A DNA stretch of 64,000 bases from Roseivirga sp. UBA6061 (GCA_002427745.1 DIYF01000003.1:1-64000); one strand, 5' to 3'. Positions 51,328-60,374 are shown, numbered from the stretch's first letter. The notes: a model not told the origin generated them from the sequence alone. Translations and numbers: made by a program.

Positions 51328-52251
51328 ATGAACTACACTTTACATCAGCTCAGAGTGTTCTATGAAATTGCTGAAAACCAAAGCATTACGCGGGCTTCAG
51401 AGGTGCTTTTTCTTTCCCAACCTGCGGTGTCTATTCAGCTAAAAAAATTCCAGGATCAGTTTGATATTCCGCTGACTGAGGTGATTGGAAGGCAATTGTA
51501 CGTTACTGATTTTGGAAAAGAGATCGCACTGGCTGCCAAAACCATTCTGGACCAGGCAGAAGAAATACGATACAAAACCCTGGCCTATCAGGGTGAGCTG
51601 GTGGGACAGTTGAAAATATCCGTTGTGTCTACGGCCAAATATGTAATGCCCTATTTCCTGTCTGGCTTTTTGCGAAAACACAAGGGGGTGGATCTCATTA
51701 TGGATGTAACCAACAAAAGTACGGTTCTGGCAAGTCTGGATAAAAATACGGCTGACTTCACCATGATGTCGGTACTACCGGATTCCAAACAAATAGAACA
51801 CCTGGCCCTGATGAAGAATAAACTCTTTCTGGTAGCCAGTCCCAGGCTGATTAAAGAAGAAGGTATTACAGAACAAAATGCGCTGCAGCGACTCCCCCTG
51901 ATCTTCAGAGAGCCGGGATCTGCCACGCGAAACGCCATGGAGAACTTCCTCACCCAGAATAAGATTTTTGCTCAGAAGAAAATCGAGCTCACTTCAAATG
52001 AAGCCGTCAAGCAAGCCATGATTGCTGGTCTGGGATGTTCTATCACTCCCCTCATAGGCATCAGAAATGAGTTAAAGAGAGGAGATCTTAAAATCCTGAA
52101 CTTACCGGAGTTACCCATTATCAGTAACTGGTACCTCGCCTGGCTCAAAGACAAAAAGTTCTCACCGGCTGCCAGTGCCTATCTGGCTTATGTAGAACAG
52201 GAAAAAGATCAGATCATCCGCGAACAGTTTGCGGTATTCGAGGAGGAGTAG
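51328..52251 (+). CDS. LysR-family regulator, CbbR-like
   Basis: 307 residues. The N-terminal winged helix is LHQLRVFYEIAENQSITRAS plus VLFLSQPAVSIQLKKFQDQF. A periplasmic-binding-like effector domain (residues 90-295) follows. The overall sequence resembles CbbR/RbcR-type LysR proteins that control carbon fixation and bicarbonate uptake. It is transcribed away from the sbtA operon, the classical arrangement for a LysR regulator and its target. The effector is unknown. The CutA-like gene converges on it, stop to stop, with 11 bases between. Confidence 0.9.
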   Translation: MNYTLHQLRVFYEIAENQSITRASEVLFLSQPAVSIQLKKFQDQFDIPLTEVIGRQLYVTDFGKEIALAAKTILDQAEEIRYKTLAYQGELVGQLKISVVSTAKYVMPYFLSGFLRKHKGVDLIMDVTNKSTVLASLDKNTADFTMMSVLPDSKQIEHLALMKNKLFLVASPRLIKEEGITEQNALQRLPLIFREPGSATRNAMENFLTQNKIFAQKKIELTSNEAVKQAMIAGLGCSITPLIGIRNELKRGDLKILNLPELPIISNWYLAWLKDKKFSPAASAYLAYVEQEKDQIIREQFAVFEEE

Positions 52252-52262
52252 CCGGATGAATG

Positions 52263-52586
52263 CTAGCTTTCAGTAATGACAGAAGGCTCCGGTAATATGT
52301 TTGCATCCTGCCAGTTCATGTTTACAATGGGTACAGAATAAATCACGGGCATGTTCAGCCCATAAGCCTCCTGCAACCGGGCTTCAACCGTATTGAACAA
52401 GACACTGCGCGTACGGCCCATCAACATCGTTTGTTCAGTTCTTCCTATTCTGCCACTACGCTCCTTTTGTACAACAGAGATGGGGTTAAAGGTAACTGTT
52501 GACAGTACCAGATTCTCAGAAACCAGCAAATCGGCAATTTCATCCGCCTGCTGCCGGTCATTGCAAATGATGTGTAGTAATACCAT
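52263..52586 (-). CDS. CutA/PII-fold small protein
   Basis: 107 residues. The layout, a first strand (MVLLHIICNDRQQADEIADL), a helix, a strand (NLVLSTVTFNP), then a second beta-alpha-beta half ending in MPVIYSVPIVNMNWQDANIL, fits the ferredoxin-like fold of CutA1 and PII-like proteins; the closing VIYSVPIV...W matches the CutA strand and its final helix. The CutA Cys and ion ligands are not obvious. SbtB, which controls SbtA in cyanobacteria, has this same fold. An SbtA regulator is therefore possible but unproven. Confidence 0.5.
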   Translation of the reverse strand: MVLLHIICNDRQQADEIADLLVSENLVLSTVTFNPISVVQKERSGRIGRTEQTMLMGRTRSVLFNTVEARLQEAYGLNMPVIYSVPIVNMNWQDANILPEPSVITES

Positions 52587-52838
52587 AGTTATCTATTTGA
52601 AGAGGAGGTGTTCAAACGCTAACTAAGCAAGCATTTTCCTCTAAACCCAGTGAAACTTTGTGAATGGAACCGGGAATCACTTCCGGGAACGAAATCACAT
52701 GTCCGCAAAGAATTTAATAAAAAACTGGCACATGTGGGCAACCGACACCGCTCAGGGTACAAATGCCGGGTACAATTCCACAGCCCAAACAAAGCTAAAA
52801 TTGAATTTTGTTTACATTCAGTGTCTAATTCACAGACT

Positions 52839-53774
52839 ATGAGAATTATCTCCCTGGCTATTCTTCTAAGCCTTAGCTGTCAGTTATACGGACAGAAATT
52901 TATCAAGGAAGGTGAACCTGTACCGCTCACAGCCTATCTCGGTCTGATAAAAATTAATGAATCTACCTGGATAGACGCTTCAGAGGTGCTGGCCAGCGAC
53001 TGGCTTGAGTTCTTATACTATCAGGATGTTCAGTTGTATACCCGTCAGGATTCCCTGAATCTTTCATTCTTTCAAAACTACCAGGTAGACGCATCACTCC
53101 TGCCTGACAAAACACTGGCAAAGAATTATACCTGGCTCTTCAGGCCTGTTACACAGCTAACCCAATTCGAGAGGCCCGTTTCGGTGAAAAAACCGAGTGT
53201 TACTGAAGAGCCCAAAAGTATAAAACGGAAGAAGGGGAAAGAGGAAATCATCACCTACACGGAGTCGCCTGTTATGGGAGTATCATTTGAGCAAGCCCAA
53301 AAGTTCTGCCGCTGGCGCACCTCCCGTGACAGCATCATAGCCGCTAGCCATGGCTGGAGTTCCTGGTTTCGCTACCGACTGCCCACAGCTGAGGAGTTTA
53401 AAGCAATAGACTATGAAGTGGACAGCATAGACTGGAGTAAAAGAAAAAAGGACGTAGGCTCGTCTTATAACTACAAGGGCGCTGTTCAAAAAGTTTACCC
53501 TGAAAAAGGCTCTGATAAGTTTATTGGACTCTATTACGGCATGGGAAAAGGTCCTATGAGTGTTTGCCTGGACTTCGGCCGATTGCGCGCAGGTGAGCGG
53601 AAACCCTGTAATATCAAAGGGAATCTGTCGGAAATGACCAACCAGAAGGGAGTTGCTATTGGAGGCAATTACCAGCTGTATGCCTCAGAGTATCGCATTG
53701 GTGATCGAATAAACTATACCCGGCCCGAGCCATGGCTGGGCTTCCGATGTATTGCCGAACGTGTAAGTCGGTAA
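52839..53774 (+). CDS. Formylglycine-generating-enzyme-like (SUMF1) exported protein
   Basis: 311 residues from the ATG at 52839, which begins a signal sequence (MRIISLAILLSLSCQLYGQ); an upstream frame continuation of 63 residues shows no conserved sequence and was left out. C-type lectin-like SUMF1 motifs are visible: VMGVSFEQAQKFCRWR, RYRLPTAEEFKAIDYE, GNLSEMTNQKGVAIGG and PWLGFRCIAERV. Bacteroidota use this fold in GldK/GldJ of the gliding machinery. The two catalytic cysteines of true FGEs are not evident, so a structural role is more likely. The 187 bases between it and the CutA-like gene hold nothing recognised. Confidence 0.8.
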   Translation: MRIISLAILLSLSCQLYGQKFIKEGEPVPLTAYLGLIKINESTWIDASEVLASDWLEFLYYQDVQLYTRQDSLNLSFFQNYQVDASLLPDKTLAKNYTWLFRPVTQLTQFERPVSVKKPSVTEEPKSIKRKKGKEEIITYTESPVMGVSFEQAQKFCRWRTSRDSIIAASHGWSSWFRYRLPTAEEFKAIDYEVDSIDWSKRKKDVGSSYNYKGAVQKVYPEKGSDKFIGLYYGMGKGPMSVCLDFGRLRAGERKPCNIKGNLSEMTNQKGVAIGGNYQLYASEYRIGDRINYTRPEPWLGFRCIAERVSR

Positions 53775-53787
53775 GGACTGATTCTCT

Positions 53788-54750
53788 CTAGATATCCATG
53801 AGAAAATCCAGCGCCCTGTTCTCACTGTAGGTAAACTCCCTGCCCGATACCACAAAGCCCACATGTCCTCCCCTCCTGGGCATTTCCAGATAGAGATTGT
53901 CTTTGGCTTCAGCCAGCTCATGTGGGTAACAGTCCCCTTCAAGCAGCGGGTCATTCAGGGCGTTGAGTATTAACACAGGCTGATTGATTTTGCCTACAAA
54001 AGGATAAGGACTGCAGTACTCGTAAAATGCCTGTGCATCTTTTAATCCGTGCAAAGGGCCGGAGTATTTATCATCAAACTCCTTGAGTTTTTTCATGTGG
54101 TCCAGACCGGAGATATCGATATCGGGAAATTGTTCTGCCTTCTTGCGCACCTTTACTTTCAGGCGGTCCAGAAATTTCTTTTCGTAAATCCAGTTCGATC
54201 GTTTCGCCAGCGTAGTGACTGAATCAAGCAGAGAACAGGGTGCGCTGATCACTACAGCACCCTGAATGTTAGAGGCCAGAGGATGTTCCTCGTGCTCTCC
54301 CATAAAACGAAGCGTTTGCCCCCCTCCCATGCTGATTCCGGCCAGGCTTATTCGCTGATAATCAGCCACCTTGTTGATATGCTCAATGACTGTGCGTAGG
54401 TCATAGCTCGCTCCATGATGATACATGATCCGCTGGCGATTCATCTCCCCGCTACAGGTGCGATTATTCCAGGCTACGATGTCCCAGCCCTGTTGATGGA
54501 ACAGTTTTGCCAGTCCCAGCACATAGTGGCGGTCTGAATTGCCTTCCAGACCGTGTGAAATCAAGAGGAGCTTATCATTGCCTCCCCTGACCCAGTCAAT
54601 ATCAAGAAAGTCATCATCTGGCGTATCGATACGTTCTCTTTCATATACCACCCCTTCAATTTTTCTTCTCAGGCTGGGAATCACTGTTTCGAAATGACCA
54701 TTGATCAGGTAAAAAGGCGGACCTTTATAAGAGGAAGGTATGACGGGCAT
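53788..54750 (-). CDS. YheT-family alpha/beta hydrolase
   Basis: 320 residues from the ATG at 54750; a GTG seven codons upstream is possible but not needed. ISHGLEGNSDRHYVLGLA carries the oxyanion region, WNNRTCSGEMN is the family's conserved RGC-like motif, and SLAGISMGGGQTLRF is the nucleophile elbow (serine in GISMGG). The Asp and His complete the triad in NALNDPLL and RRGGHVGF. YheT homologues are carboxylesterases of unknown natural substrate. It is divergent from the TonB-dependent receptor gene over a 75-base region. Confidence 0.92.
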   Translation of the reverse strand: MPVIPSSYKGPPFYLINGHFETVIPSLRRKIEGVVYERERIDTPDDDFLDIDWVRGGNDKLLLISHGLEGNSDRHYVLGLAKLFHQQGWDIVAWNNRTCSGEMNRQRIMYHHGASYDLRTVIEHINKVADYQRISLAGISMGGGQTLRFMGEHEEHPLASNIQGAVVISAPCSLLDSVTTLAKRSNWIYEKKFLDRLKVKVRKKAEQFPDIDISGLDHMKKLKEFDDKYSGPLHGLKDAQAFYEYCSPYPFVGKINQPVLILNALNDPLLEGDCYPHELAEAKDNLYLEMPRRGGHVGFVVSGREFTYSENRALDFLMDI

Positions 54751-54788
54751 GTGTTGAAACCGGTTTTTCACCGTTTATTTGCGCTCCC

Positions 54789-54813
54789 AAAACAATATGA
54801 TAATAATTGTTTT
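54789..54813. promoter_or_regulatory. Fur-box-like palindrome before the TonB-dependent receptor
   Basis: AAAACAAT (54789-54796) and ATTGTTTT (54806-54813) form a perfect eight-base dyad around ATGATAATA. The 19 bases at 54793-54811 agree with the E. coli Fur box at 13 positions, including the central GATAAT. It ends 12 bases before the ATG at 54826. Confidence 0.5.
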
Positions 54814-54825
54814 CAAAGTCGGGGG

Positions 54826-57258
54826 ATGGAAATATTTTCGCAACTAATGTCCAAGGTCTGGAAATTCTCAATACTCTTTAGCCTCAGCTATCTGCTGATC
54901 ATGGCAAAAGCCGTGGGTCAGGAGGTAAAAGTGATAGATGAAAACAGTGAAAGCCCCATTCATTTAGTCACCATACAGTCCGATGATGAAGATAAAGCCG
55001 CAATTACTGATGAACAGGGAAAAGCCAGTATAGCGCATATTAAAAAGACAGCTACACTTATCTTTCGTCACCCAAGCTATCGTACGGTCACACTCAGTTT
55101 TCAGGAACTGATTACCATGAATTATCAGGTCGGCATGCGTGAAAGGGTGCGGCAAATGGAGGATGTGGTGATTTCAGCAAGTCGCTGGGAACAAAACAAG
55201 GATGAAATCCCTCATACGATTACGGAAATCAAACCTGAAAACATCGCCCTGGCCAATCCGGCTACTACGGCAGACGCACTGGGAGCCGGTGGTCAGGTTT
55301 TTATTCAGAAAAGCCAGCTGGGAGGTGGCAGCCCGATCATCCGTGGATTTGCGGCCAACTCCGTGTTGATCGTGGTAGATGGTGTCAGGATGAATAATGC
55401 CATTTACCGAAGCGGCAACCTTCAAAATGTTATTTCGCTGGATGCCAACAGCCTGCAGGAAGCCGAGGTAGTTTTCGGACCCGGTTCCGTAATATATGGC
55501 AGTGATGCACTGGGTGGGGTGATGGATTTTCACACAAAAACACCCAGGTTTTCAGAAACTGAACTGATGTCAGGTTCAATACTGACACGCTACGCCTCTG
55601 CTGCCAACGAATTGACCGGCAACTTGCAGTTCACTTACTCCACCCCCACTTTCACCTCCTACACCAGCCTGAGCTATAGCCAGTTTGACGATTTGAGGAC
55701 TGGTAATAACCGAACAGATAAATTTCCTGATTTCGGAAAGCGCTTTGAATACATAGAGCGCAGGAATGGCCTGGACATGATTGTATCAAACGACAATGTC
55801 AACCGGCAGGTCGGCTCTGGTTATGATCAGACCAACTTTCTTCAAAAGTTCAGATTTAAGATAGGCCCCTTTGCCGACCTGAGCTACAATGCCCATGTGA
55901 GCAACAGCTCTGATATTCCACGTTACGACCGGCTCATACTGCGCGATGGCGGGGTGCTCCGCAACGCAGAATGGCATTATGGTCCGCAGCAATGGCAGAT
56001 GCATCAGCTACAAACCAGGTTTTACTACCCTACCCGGCTTTTCGATCAGCTGAAGATTAATGCCGCTTATCAGACCATTAAGGAGAGCCGGAATACCAGA
56101 AGATACACCAGTGACCTGCTGACCACACGTACTGAAAAGGTAGATGTACTTTCGTTAAATGCAGATTTTGAGAAGCTGATCAGCGATACCAATGAACTGT
56201 ACTATGGTATTGAATTAGTAGGTAATAATGTACAGTCCAGTGCCTTTACTACGGACCTGGATACCGAAGAAACAAGCCCGGCCAGTACCCGCTACCCGGA
56301 CGGGGGCAGTCGGTGGTATTCATTGGCAGCCTACCTCAGTGCCAAGCAGCAACTGGCCAAAAAGCTTTTTCTGAATGCAGGTATTCGTTATAGCTATATC
56401 AGCCTCAAATCCGAGTTTGACGATCACTCCTTTTTTGACTTTCCCTTTGACGAAATCAAGCTGAATAACGGAGCACTGAGCAGCAGCCTGGGACTGGTGT
56501 ACCTACCCAATGCAAACTGGAAGATCAATACACTCTTCTCCACAGGTTTTCGCTCTCCCAATATCGATGATATCGGCAAGGTCTTCGATTCCGAACCGGG
56601 CAATGTGGTGGTACCGAATCCCAACCTGAAACCAGAGACATCTTACAATATTGAATACGGCATCAGACGCAAGCTCGGCAAAGGCTTTCATGTTGAGTTC
56701 GTCAACTATTTCTCCTTTTTGCGCGATGCCCTGGTCAGAAGAAATTTCACATTCAACGGCCAGTCGCAGATTATCTTTGACGGAACACTCAGCCAGGTAC
56801 AAGCGGAAGTAAATGCCGGTGAGGCCTTTATCTGGGGACTTAGTTTCAATACCCGAATTGATCTGGGGCAAGGCATTAGTTTTGAGAGTAGCCTTACCTA
56901 TACCGAGGGAGAAGATACCATCGACAACCTCCCTCTGCGGCATGTAGTGCCCCTGTTTGGTCAAAGTTCTGTGACACTGAAGCAGAAAAAGCTGACGGCT
57001 CAGTTTCTGATCAGGTACAGTGGAGGCATTGATTTTGACGATCTCGCACCCTCAGAACAAAATAAAACACATCTTTATACAACTGACGGTGCTCTGCCCT
57101 GGGTTACATACAATTTCAACACCTCCTACAAGCTAAATGATCTGTACAGTATAGGTCTGAACATAGAGAATATCCTCGACACCCATTATCGCCCTTATTC
57201 ATCTGGTATCAGTGCGGCCGGTTTTAATGCAGTGTTATCGTTCAGAGCCAACTTCTAA
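54826..57258 (+). CDS. TonB-dependent outer-membrane receptor, heme-receptor-like
   Basis: 810 residues from the ATG at 54826; ATG at 54847 (MSKVWKFSILFSLSYLLI) is equally plausible. After the signal peptide a carboxypeptidase-regulatory-like domain lies at about 30-105. The plug (110-240) contains VVISASRWEQNKDEIPHTIT, SPIIRGFAANSVLIVVDGVR and RSGNLQNVISLDANSLQEAE followed by GPGSVIYGSDALGGVM. The 22-strand barrel ends in VLSFRANF. The plug wording is close to hemin/heme receptors of the HmuR type, but cobalamin or siderophore receptors are related. A Fur-like palindrome lies just upstream. No other uptake genes are adjacent, and no gene is supported between 57259 and 57540. Confidence 0.9.
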   Translation: MEIFSQLMSKVWKFSILFSLSYLLIMAKAVGQEVKVIDENSESPIHLVTIQSDDEDKAAITDEQGKASIAHIKKTATLIFRHPSYRTVTLSFQELITMNYQVGMRERVRQMEDVVISASRWEQNKDEIPHTITEIKPENIALANPATTADALGAGGQVFIQKSQLGGGSPIIRGFAANSVLIVVDGVRMNNAIYRSGNLQNVISLDANSLQEAEVVFGPGSVIYGSDALGGVMDFHTKTPRFSETELMSGSILTRYASAANELTGNLQFTYSTPTFTSYTSLSYSQFDDLRTGNNRTDKFPDFGKRFEYIERRNGLDMIVSNDNVNRQVGSGYDQTNFLQKFRFKIGPFADLSYNAHVSNSSDIPRYDRLILRDGGVLRNAEWHYGPQQWQMHQLQTRFYYPTRLFDQLKINAAYQTIKESRNTRRYTSDLLTTRTEKVDVLSLNADFEKLISDTNELYYGIELVGNNVQSSAFTTDLDTEETSPASTRYPDGGSRWYSLAAYLSAKQQLAKKLFLNAGIRYSYISLKSEFDDHSFFDFPFDEIKLNNGALSSSLGLVYLPNANWKINTLFSTGFRSPNIDDIGKVFDSEPGNVVVPNPNLKPETSYNIEYGIRRKLGKGFHVEFVNYFSFLRDALVRRNFTFNGQSQIIFDGTLSQVQAEVNAGEAFIWGLSFNTRIDLGQGISFESSLTYTEGEDTIDNLPLRHVVPLFGQSSVTLKQKKLTAQFLIRYSGGIDFDDLAPSEQNKTHLYTTDGALPWVTYNFNTSYKLNDLYSIGLNIENILDTHYRPYSSGISAAGFNAVLSFRANF

Positions 57259-57540
57259 GGGCTTAATGTTTTGTTAACTCTGAGGTTATTATTAGGACAA
57301 ATACGTGAAGTATCTTGCCAAAGAAGAATCAAATCTCTTCATATTTATTGGGTGTTGAAAAAGAGTCTGTAAGCGCAGGCTTTTTTCTTTTTATACACTA
57401 CTCACCTGCGGGGCTGCCTCTCTGGCACCTGCTAAGTTTCTGGGTACCAGTACCAAGGCTTTCAACTTTCAATTTTCTTAAGTTTTCATACTCAAAGCCC
57501 TGCCGAAACCACTAAATTGCTTCCCGAAATTTGAAAAAAT

Positions 57541-58158
57541 ATGCACGTTGCAATTGCAGGAAACATTGGCTCCGGTAAAACCACTCTGGCAAAAAACCTT
57601 GGAAAACACTACCACTGGGATGTACAGTTAGAATCAGTAGAAGATAACCCTTACCTGGCCGATTTCTACGCAGACATGCATCGCTGGTCTTTTCACCTTC
57701 AGGTGTATTTCCTGAACAGCCGTTTTCGTCAGGTAGCCAAAATCCGCGCTTCAGAGGGAGGTACCATTCAGGACCGTACCATTTATGAAGATGCCTACAT
57801 TTTTGCCGCCAACCTGCGCAAGTCAGAATTCATTACAGACCGGGACTATCAAAACTACCTTGAGCTGTTCAAATCCATGATAGACCATGTAGCTCCTCCC
57901 GACCTGCTCATCTACCTGAAAGCTGATATCCCCAAGCTTGTGGGCAACATTCAAAAACGCGGAAGAGACTACGAGGAACTGATCAGAATTGAATATCTCA
58001 AAAATCTCAATGAGCATTATGAGGAGTGGATCGGCAACTATGACCTGGGAAAACTTTTGGTAATTGATGTCAATAATCTCGATTTCGTGAAGAACATCGA
58101 GGACTATGCATATATCTTGGAAAAAGTAGATTTTGAGGTGAATGGACTCTTTAGTTAA
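57541..58158 (+). CDS. Deoxynucleoside kinase
   Basis: 205 residues, the dCK/dGK/TK2 family. The P-loop is IAGNIGSGKTTLAKNL (residues 4-19). QLESVEDNPYLADFYADMHRW holds the base-binding region, and GGTIQDRTIYEDAYIFA has the Asp-Arg motif at the catalytic base. The lid region KRGRDYEELIRIEYLKNL has the expected arginines. It salvages deoxynucleosides by phosphorylation, in line with the NupC transporter in this window, though the exact specificity (dA, dG or dC) cannot be read. Terminator downstream. Confidence 0.93.
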   Translation: MHVAIAGNIGSGKTTLAKNLGKHYHWDVQLESVEDNPYLADFYADMHRWSFHLQVYFLNSRFRQVAKIRASEGGTIQDRTIYEDAYIFAANLRKSEFITDRDYQNYLELFKSMIDHVAPPDLLIYLKADIPKLVGNIQKRGRDYEELIRIEYLKNLNEHYEEWIGNYDLGKLLVIDVNNLDFVKNIEDYAYILEKVDFEVNGLFS

Positions 58159-58252
58159 ACATTTCTCATATGGGTTTTCTTTCTTAATAAATTCCCCTAT
58201 ATTGAGAACAGTTTAATGAACGACACTCTACTTTTTAATCAAAACTTGACTC

Positions 58253-58282
58253 GTCCCGGTTTTATATCGGGACATTTTTTTT
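58253..58282 (+). terminator. Intrinsic terminator after the deoxynucleoside kinase gene
   Basis: GTCCCG (58253-58258) and CGGGAC (58268-58273) form a six-base stem with a nine-base loop, followed by a run of eight Ts. Confidence 0.75.
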
Positions 58283-58351
58283 GCTCTTTACCCTGATGCA
58301 GGGTTAACTCTACCTTCTAATCAGCCTGAATCGGCCCTTATGCTGTCGTTT

Positions 58352-58825
58352 CTAACCTTTTCTGATAATCTGCCAGGTATGATCTGCCAGTAATTTTACC
58401 TCGGCAATAAACCTTGAAAACGATTTGCTCCTTCCCCATTCTTCCGGAGCGACCAGCGACAAAAGGTCTGTTCCATCCTGTCGCTCATATAGATAATAGA
58501 TTTTTCCAATTAATGGTTCAAAGCTCATCTTTGCTGCGTAGATCCTTTCGGAAACCTCCACCCTTTTTTTAATGGCATTGGCCTGCTCGGCCAGCAGCTT
58601 CATCTGTTCATAGATTTGCTGCACCTGCATTTCGGTTTGCTCGTGCATCGCTGCTACGGCCCTGCCCTTGATCCTGCCCTTATCCTCAGGCTTGATCATG
58701 GCACCGCCCACTGTATGTGGAAAACTTATCAGGCCCGGATTCTCTGTGACCATATCGGCCATTCGATCCATATCCACCTGATCAACATCTATTTTCTTTC
58801 CCGTCTTGTTCAAATCTTCCGCCAT
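58352..58825 (-). CDS. DUF2452 protein
   Basis: 157 residues, soluble and mostly helical. The family's characteristic stretches are ENPGLISFPHTVGGAMIKPE, KGRIKGRAVAAMHEQTEMQV, MKLLAEQANAIKKRVEVSER and SFEPLIGKIYYLYERQDGTD, ending in a LSLVAPEEWGRSKSF motif. No function is known for DUF2452. It is followed upstream by a small membrane protein on the same strand, 37 bases apart, and may be cotranscribed with it. Confidence 0.85.
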   Translation of the reverse strand: MAEDLNKTGKKIDVDQVDMDRMADMVTENPGLISFPHTVGGAMIKPEDKGRIKGRAVAAMHEQTEMQVQQIYEQMKLLAEQANAIKKRVEVSERIYAAKMSFEPLIGKIYYLYERQDGTDLLSLVAPEEWGRSKSFSRFIAEVKLLADHTWQIIRKG

Positions 58826-58862
58826 AACAGTAATTTCAGCCTTTTTGTTTGCTACGCCACTT

Positions 58863-59081
58863 TTAGTTTCCGGAAGTACCCGTTACGCCCACCGTATCTG
58901 CCGGGGCATAGGTACTGTCCTGTTCGCCTGTGCTCTTATTCTCTGAAGGTAAAATTGATTCCTTCAGATACTTTTTAGAACCGGGAGGAGATGTCCGCGT
59001 GAAAATATCGTAGGTCATAACACAAACCCCGACAATAAAAAGTACACCGACTACCACAAAAATCTTCTTAGAACGTTTCAT
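58863..59081 (-). CDS. Small single-pass membrane protein, unknown function
   Basis: 72 residues. A basic start (MKRSKKIF) and one hydrophobic segment (VVVGVLFIVGVCVMTYDIF, residues 9-27) fit a signal anchor with an outside tail of about 45 residues rich in Ser, Thr and charged residues and ending in TGTSGN. No family was recognised. It is divergent from dinB and precedes the DUF2452 gene. Confidence 0.6.
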   Translation of the reverse strand: MKRSKKIFVVVGVLFIVGVCVMTYDIFTRTSPPGSKKYLKESILPSENKSTGEQDSTYAPADTVGVTGTSGN

Positions 59082-59169
59082 TAAATCGACTCAACAGAAA
59101 ATAAACTACAAAATAGAAATCAAGTTCTGGCGACAAAGTTCACCATTTCCTTTAGTATTTTTCGATCCC

Positions 59170-60273
59170 TTGGAAGAAAATCAGGACATAGCCCAAAGAA
59201 AAATCATCCATGTTGATATGGATGCTTTTTATGCTTCCGTAGAGCAGCACGACAACCCCGAATTGCGTGGTAAACCGCTGGCAGTCGGTGGCAGCCGGGA
59301 ACGCGGAGTAGTAGCCGCTGCCAGTTATGAGGCCCGAAAGTTCGGGGTCAGGTCTGCCATGCCTTCAAAGACGGCCTATCAGAAGTGTCCTAAAATCATC
59401 TTTGTAAAGCCGCGTTTTGAGCGATATAAAGAAGTGTCTGACATTATTCGCAGCATTTTTCACAACTATACCGACCTGGTCGAGCCACTATCTCTGGATG
59501 AGGCCTTTCTGGATGTAACCCAGAATAAAAAGGGGATGCTCTCCGCCACACGGATTGCCAAAAAGATCAGGGAAGAAATCATGGAGCAGACCGGACTTAC
59601 AGCTTCAGCCGGTATCTCTGTCAATAAGTTTCTCGCCAAAATTGCCAGTGACTACAATAAGCCCAATGGCATGACCCTTATCGGTCCGGAAAAGGTGATT
59701 GTATTTCTGGAGCAGCTGGCCATTGAAAAATTCTTCGGGGTAGGCAAAGTCACCGCAGAAAAAATGAAGAATGAAGGCATTTATACTGGTCTGGACCTGA
59801 AAACCTGGAGCAGGGAACGCCTGAAACTTAAGTTTGGCAAGGCTGGTGGCTTTTATTATGATATCGTCCGCGGTATTGATAACCGGCCTGTCAACCCAAA
59901 CCGGATTCGAAAATCACTCGGAGCAGAAAACACTTTTGACTATGACCTCACTGAGCTGGTAGATATGAAACTGGCCCTGGAGCCTATTATTAGTACAGTA
60001 TTGAGAAGGCTCGAAAAGGCCGAATCTTTTGGAAAAACGCTTACGCTCAAAGTGAAATTCAAAGACTTTACCCAAATCACACGTAGCATAACCCTGGACA
60101 CTCACCTCACTACCTATGATCAGATCACCGATCACAGCTTTGAGCTTCTGGAAAATATAGACTGGCAGAGTTTTCCCGAAGGCGTGCGGCTTCTTGGAGT
60201 TACCTGCTCCAATTTTGGCGGAGAAGAGGCAGAAAAAGAAGGGCCTGGTTTGCAACTCACCTTAAACTTCTGA
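59170..60273 (+). CDS. dinB: DNA polymerase IV (Y family)
   Basis: 367 residues. The catalytic HVDMDAFYASVEQ (Asp16, Asp18) and the second carboxylate pair SLDEAFLDV are intact. Family motifs also include AASYEARKFGVRSAMP and the helix-hairpin-helix GVGKVTAEKM. It carries out translesion synthesis opposite lesions such as N2-dG adducts. The start must be TTG at 59170: there is no in-frame ATG before the catalytic Asp and the frame upstream has no ATG in the intergenic gap. No SOS box was recognised. The C-terminus QLTLNF resembles the beta-clamp binding pentapeptide QLxLF. Confidence 0.95.
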   Translation: MEENQDIAQRKIIHVDMDAFYASVEQHDNPELRGKPLAVGGSRERGVVAAASYEARKFGVRSAMPSKTAYQKCPKIIFVKPRFERYKEVSDIIRSIFHNYTDLVEPLSLDEAFLDVTQNKKGMLSATRIAKKIREEIMEQTGLTASAGISVNKFLAKIASDYNKPNGMTLIGPEKVIVFLEQLAIEKFFGVGKVTAEKMKNEGIYTGLDLKTWSRERLKLKFGKAGGFYYDIVRGIDNRPVNPNRIRKSLGAENTFDYDLTELVDMKLALEPIISTVLRRLEKAESFGKTLTLKVKFKDFTQITRSITLDTHLTTYDQITDHSFELLENIDWQSFPEGVRLLGVTCSNFGGEEAEKEGPGLQLTLNF

Positions 60274-60300
60274 TTTTCACCCGAATCAGACTTTTTTTGA

Positions 60301-60374
60301 CTAAAGCTGCTGGCATCGGATGACCTTTCTGCTTTAGAAAGAACTCATGAAATGTGAAGTTTCACCTTTCATGA
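60301..60374. repeat. Two consecutive inverted repeats downstream of dinB
   Basis: CTAAAGC (60301-60307) pairs with GCTTTAG (60331-60337). Next, TCATGAAATGTGAA (60345-60358) pairs with TTCACCTTTCATGA (60361-60374) over 14 bases with one mismatch and only GT between the arms. A T-run (60292-60299) precedes them rather than follows, so neither is a standard plus-strand terminator. The rest of 60274-60513 shows no gene. Confidence 0.5.

Noticed and set aside
52650..52838. N-terminal extension of the SUMF1-like gene
   Set aside because: 63 residues without conserved sequence before a clear signal peptide at 52839; TTG/ATG starts here would bury the signal peptide.
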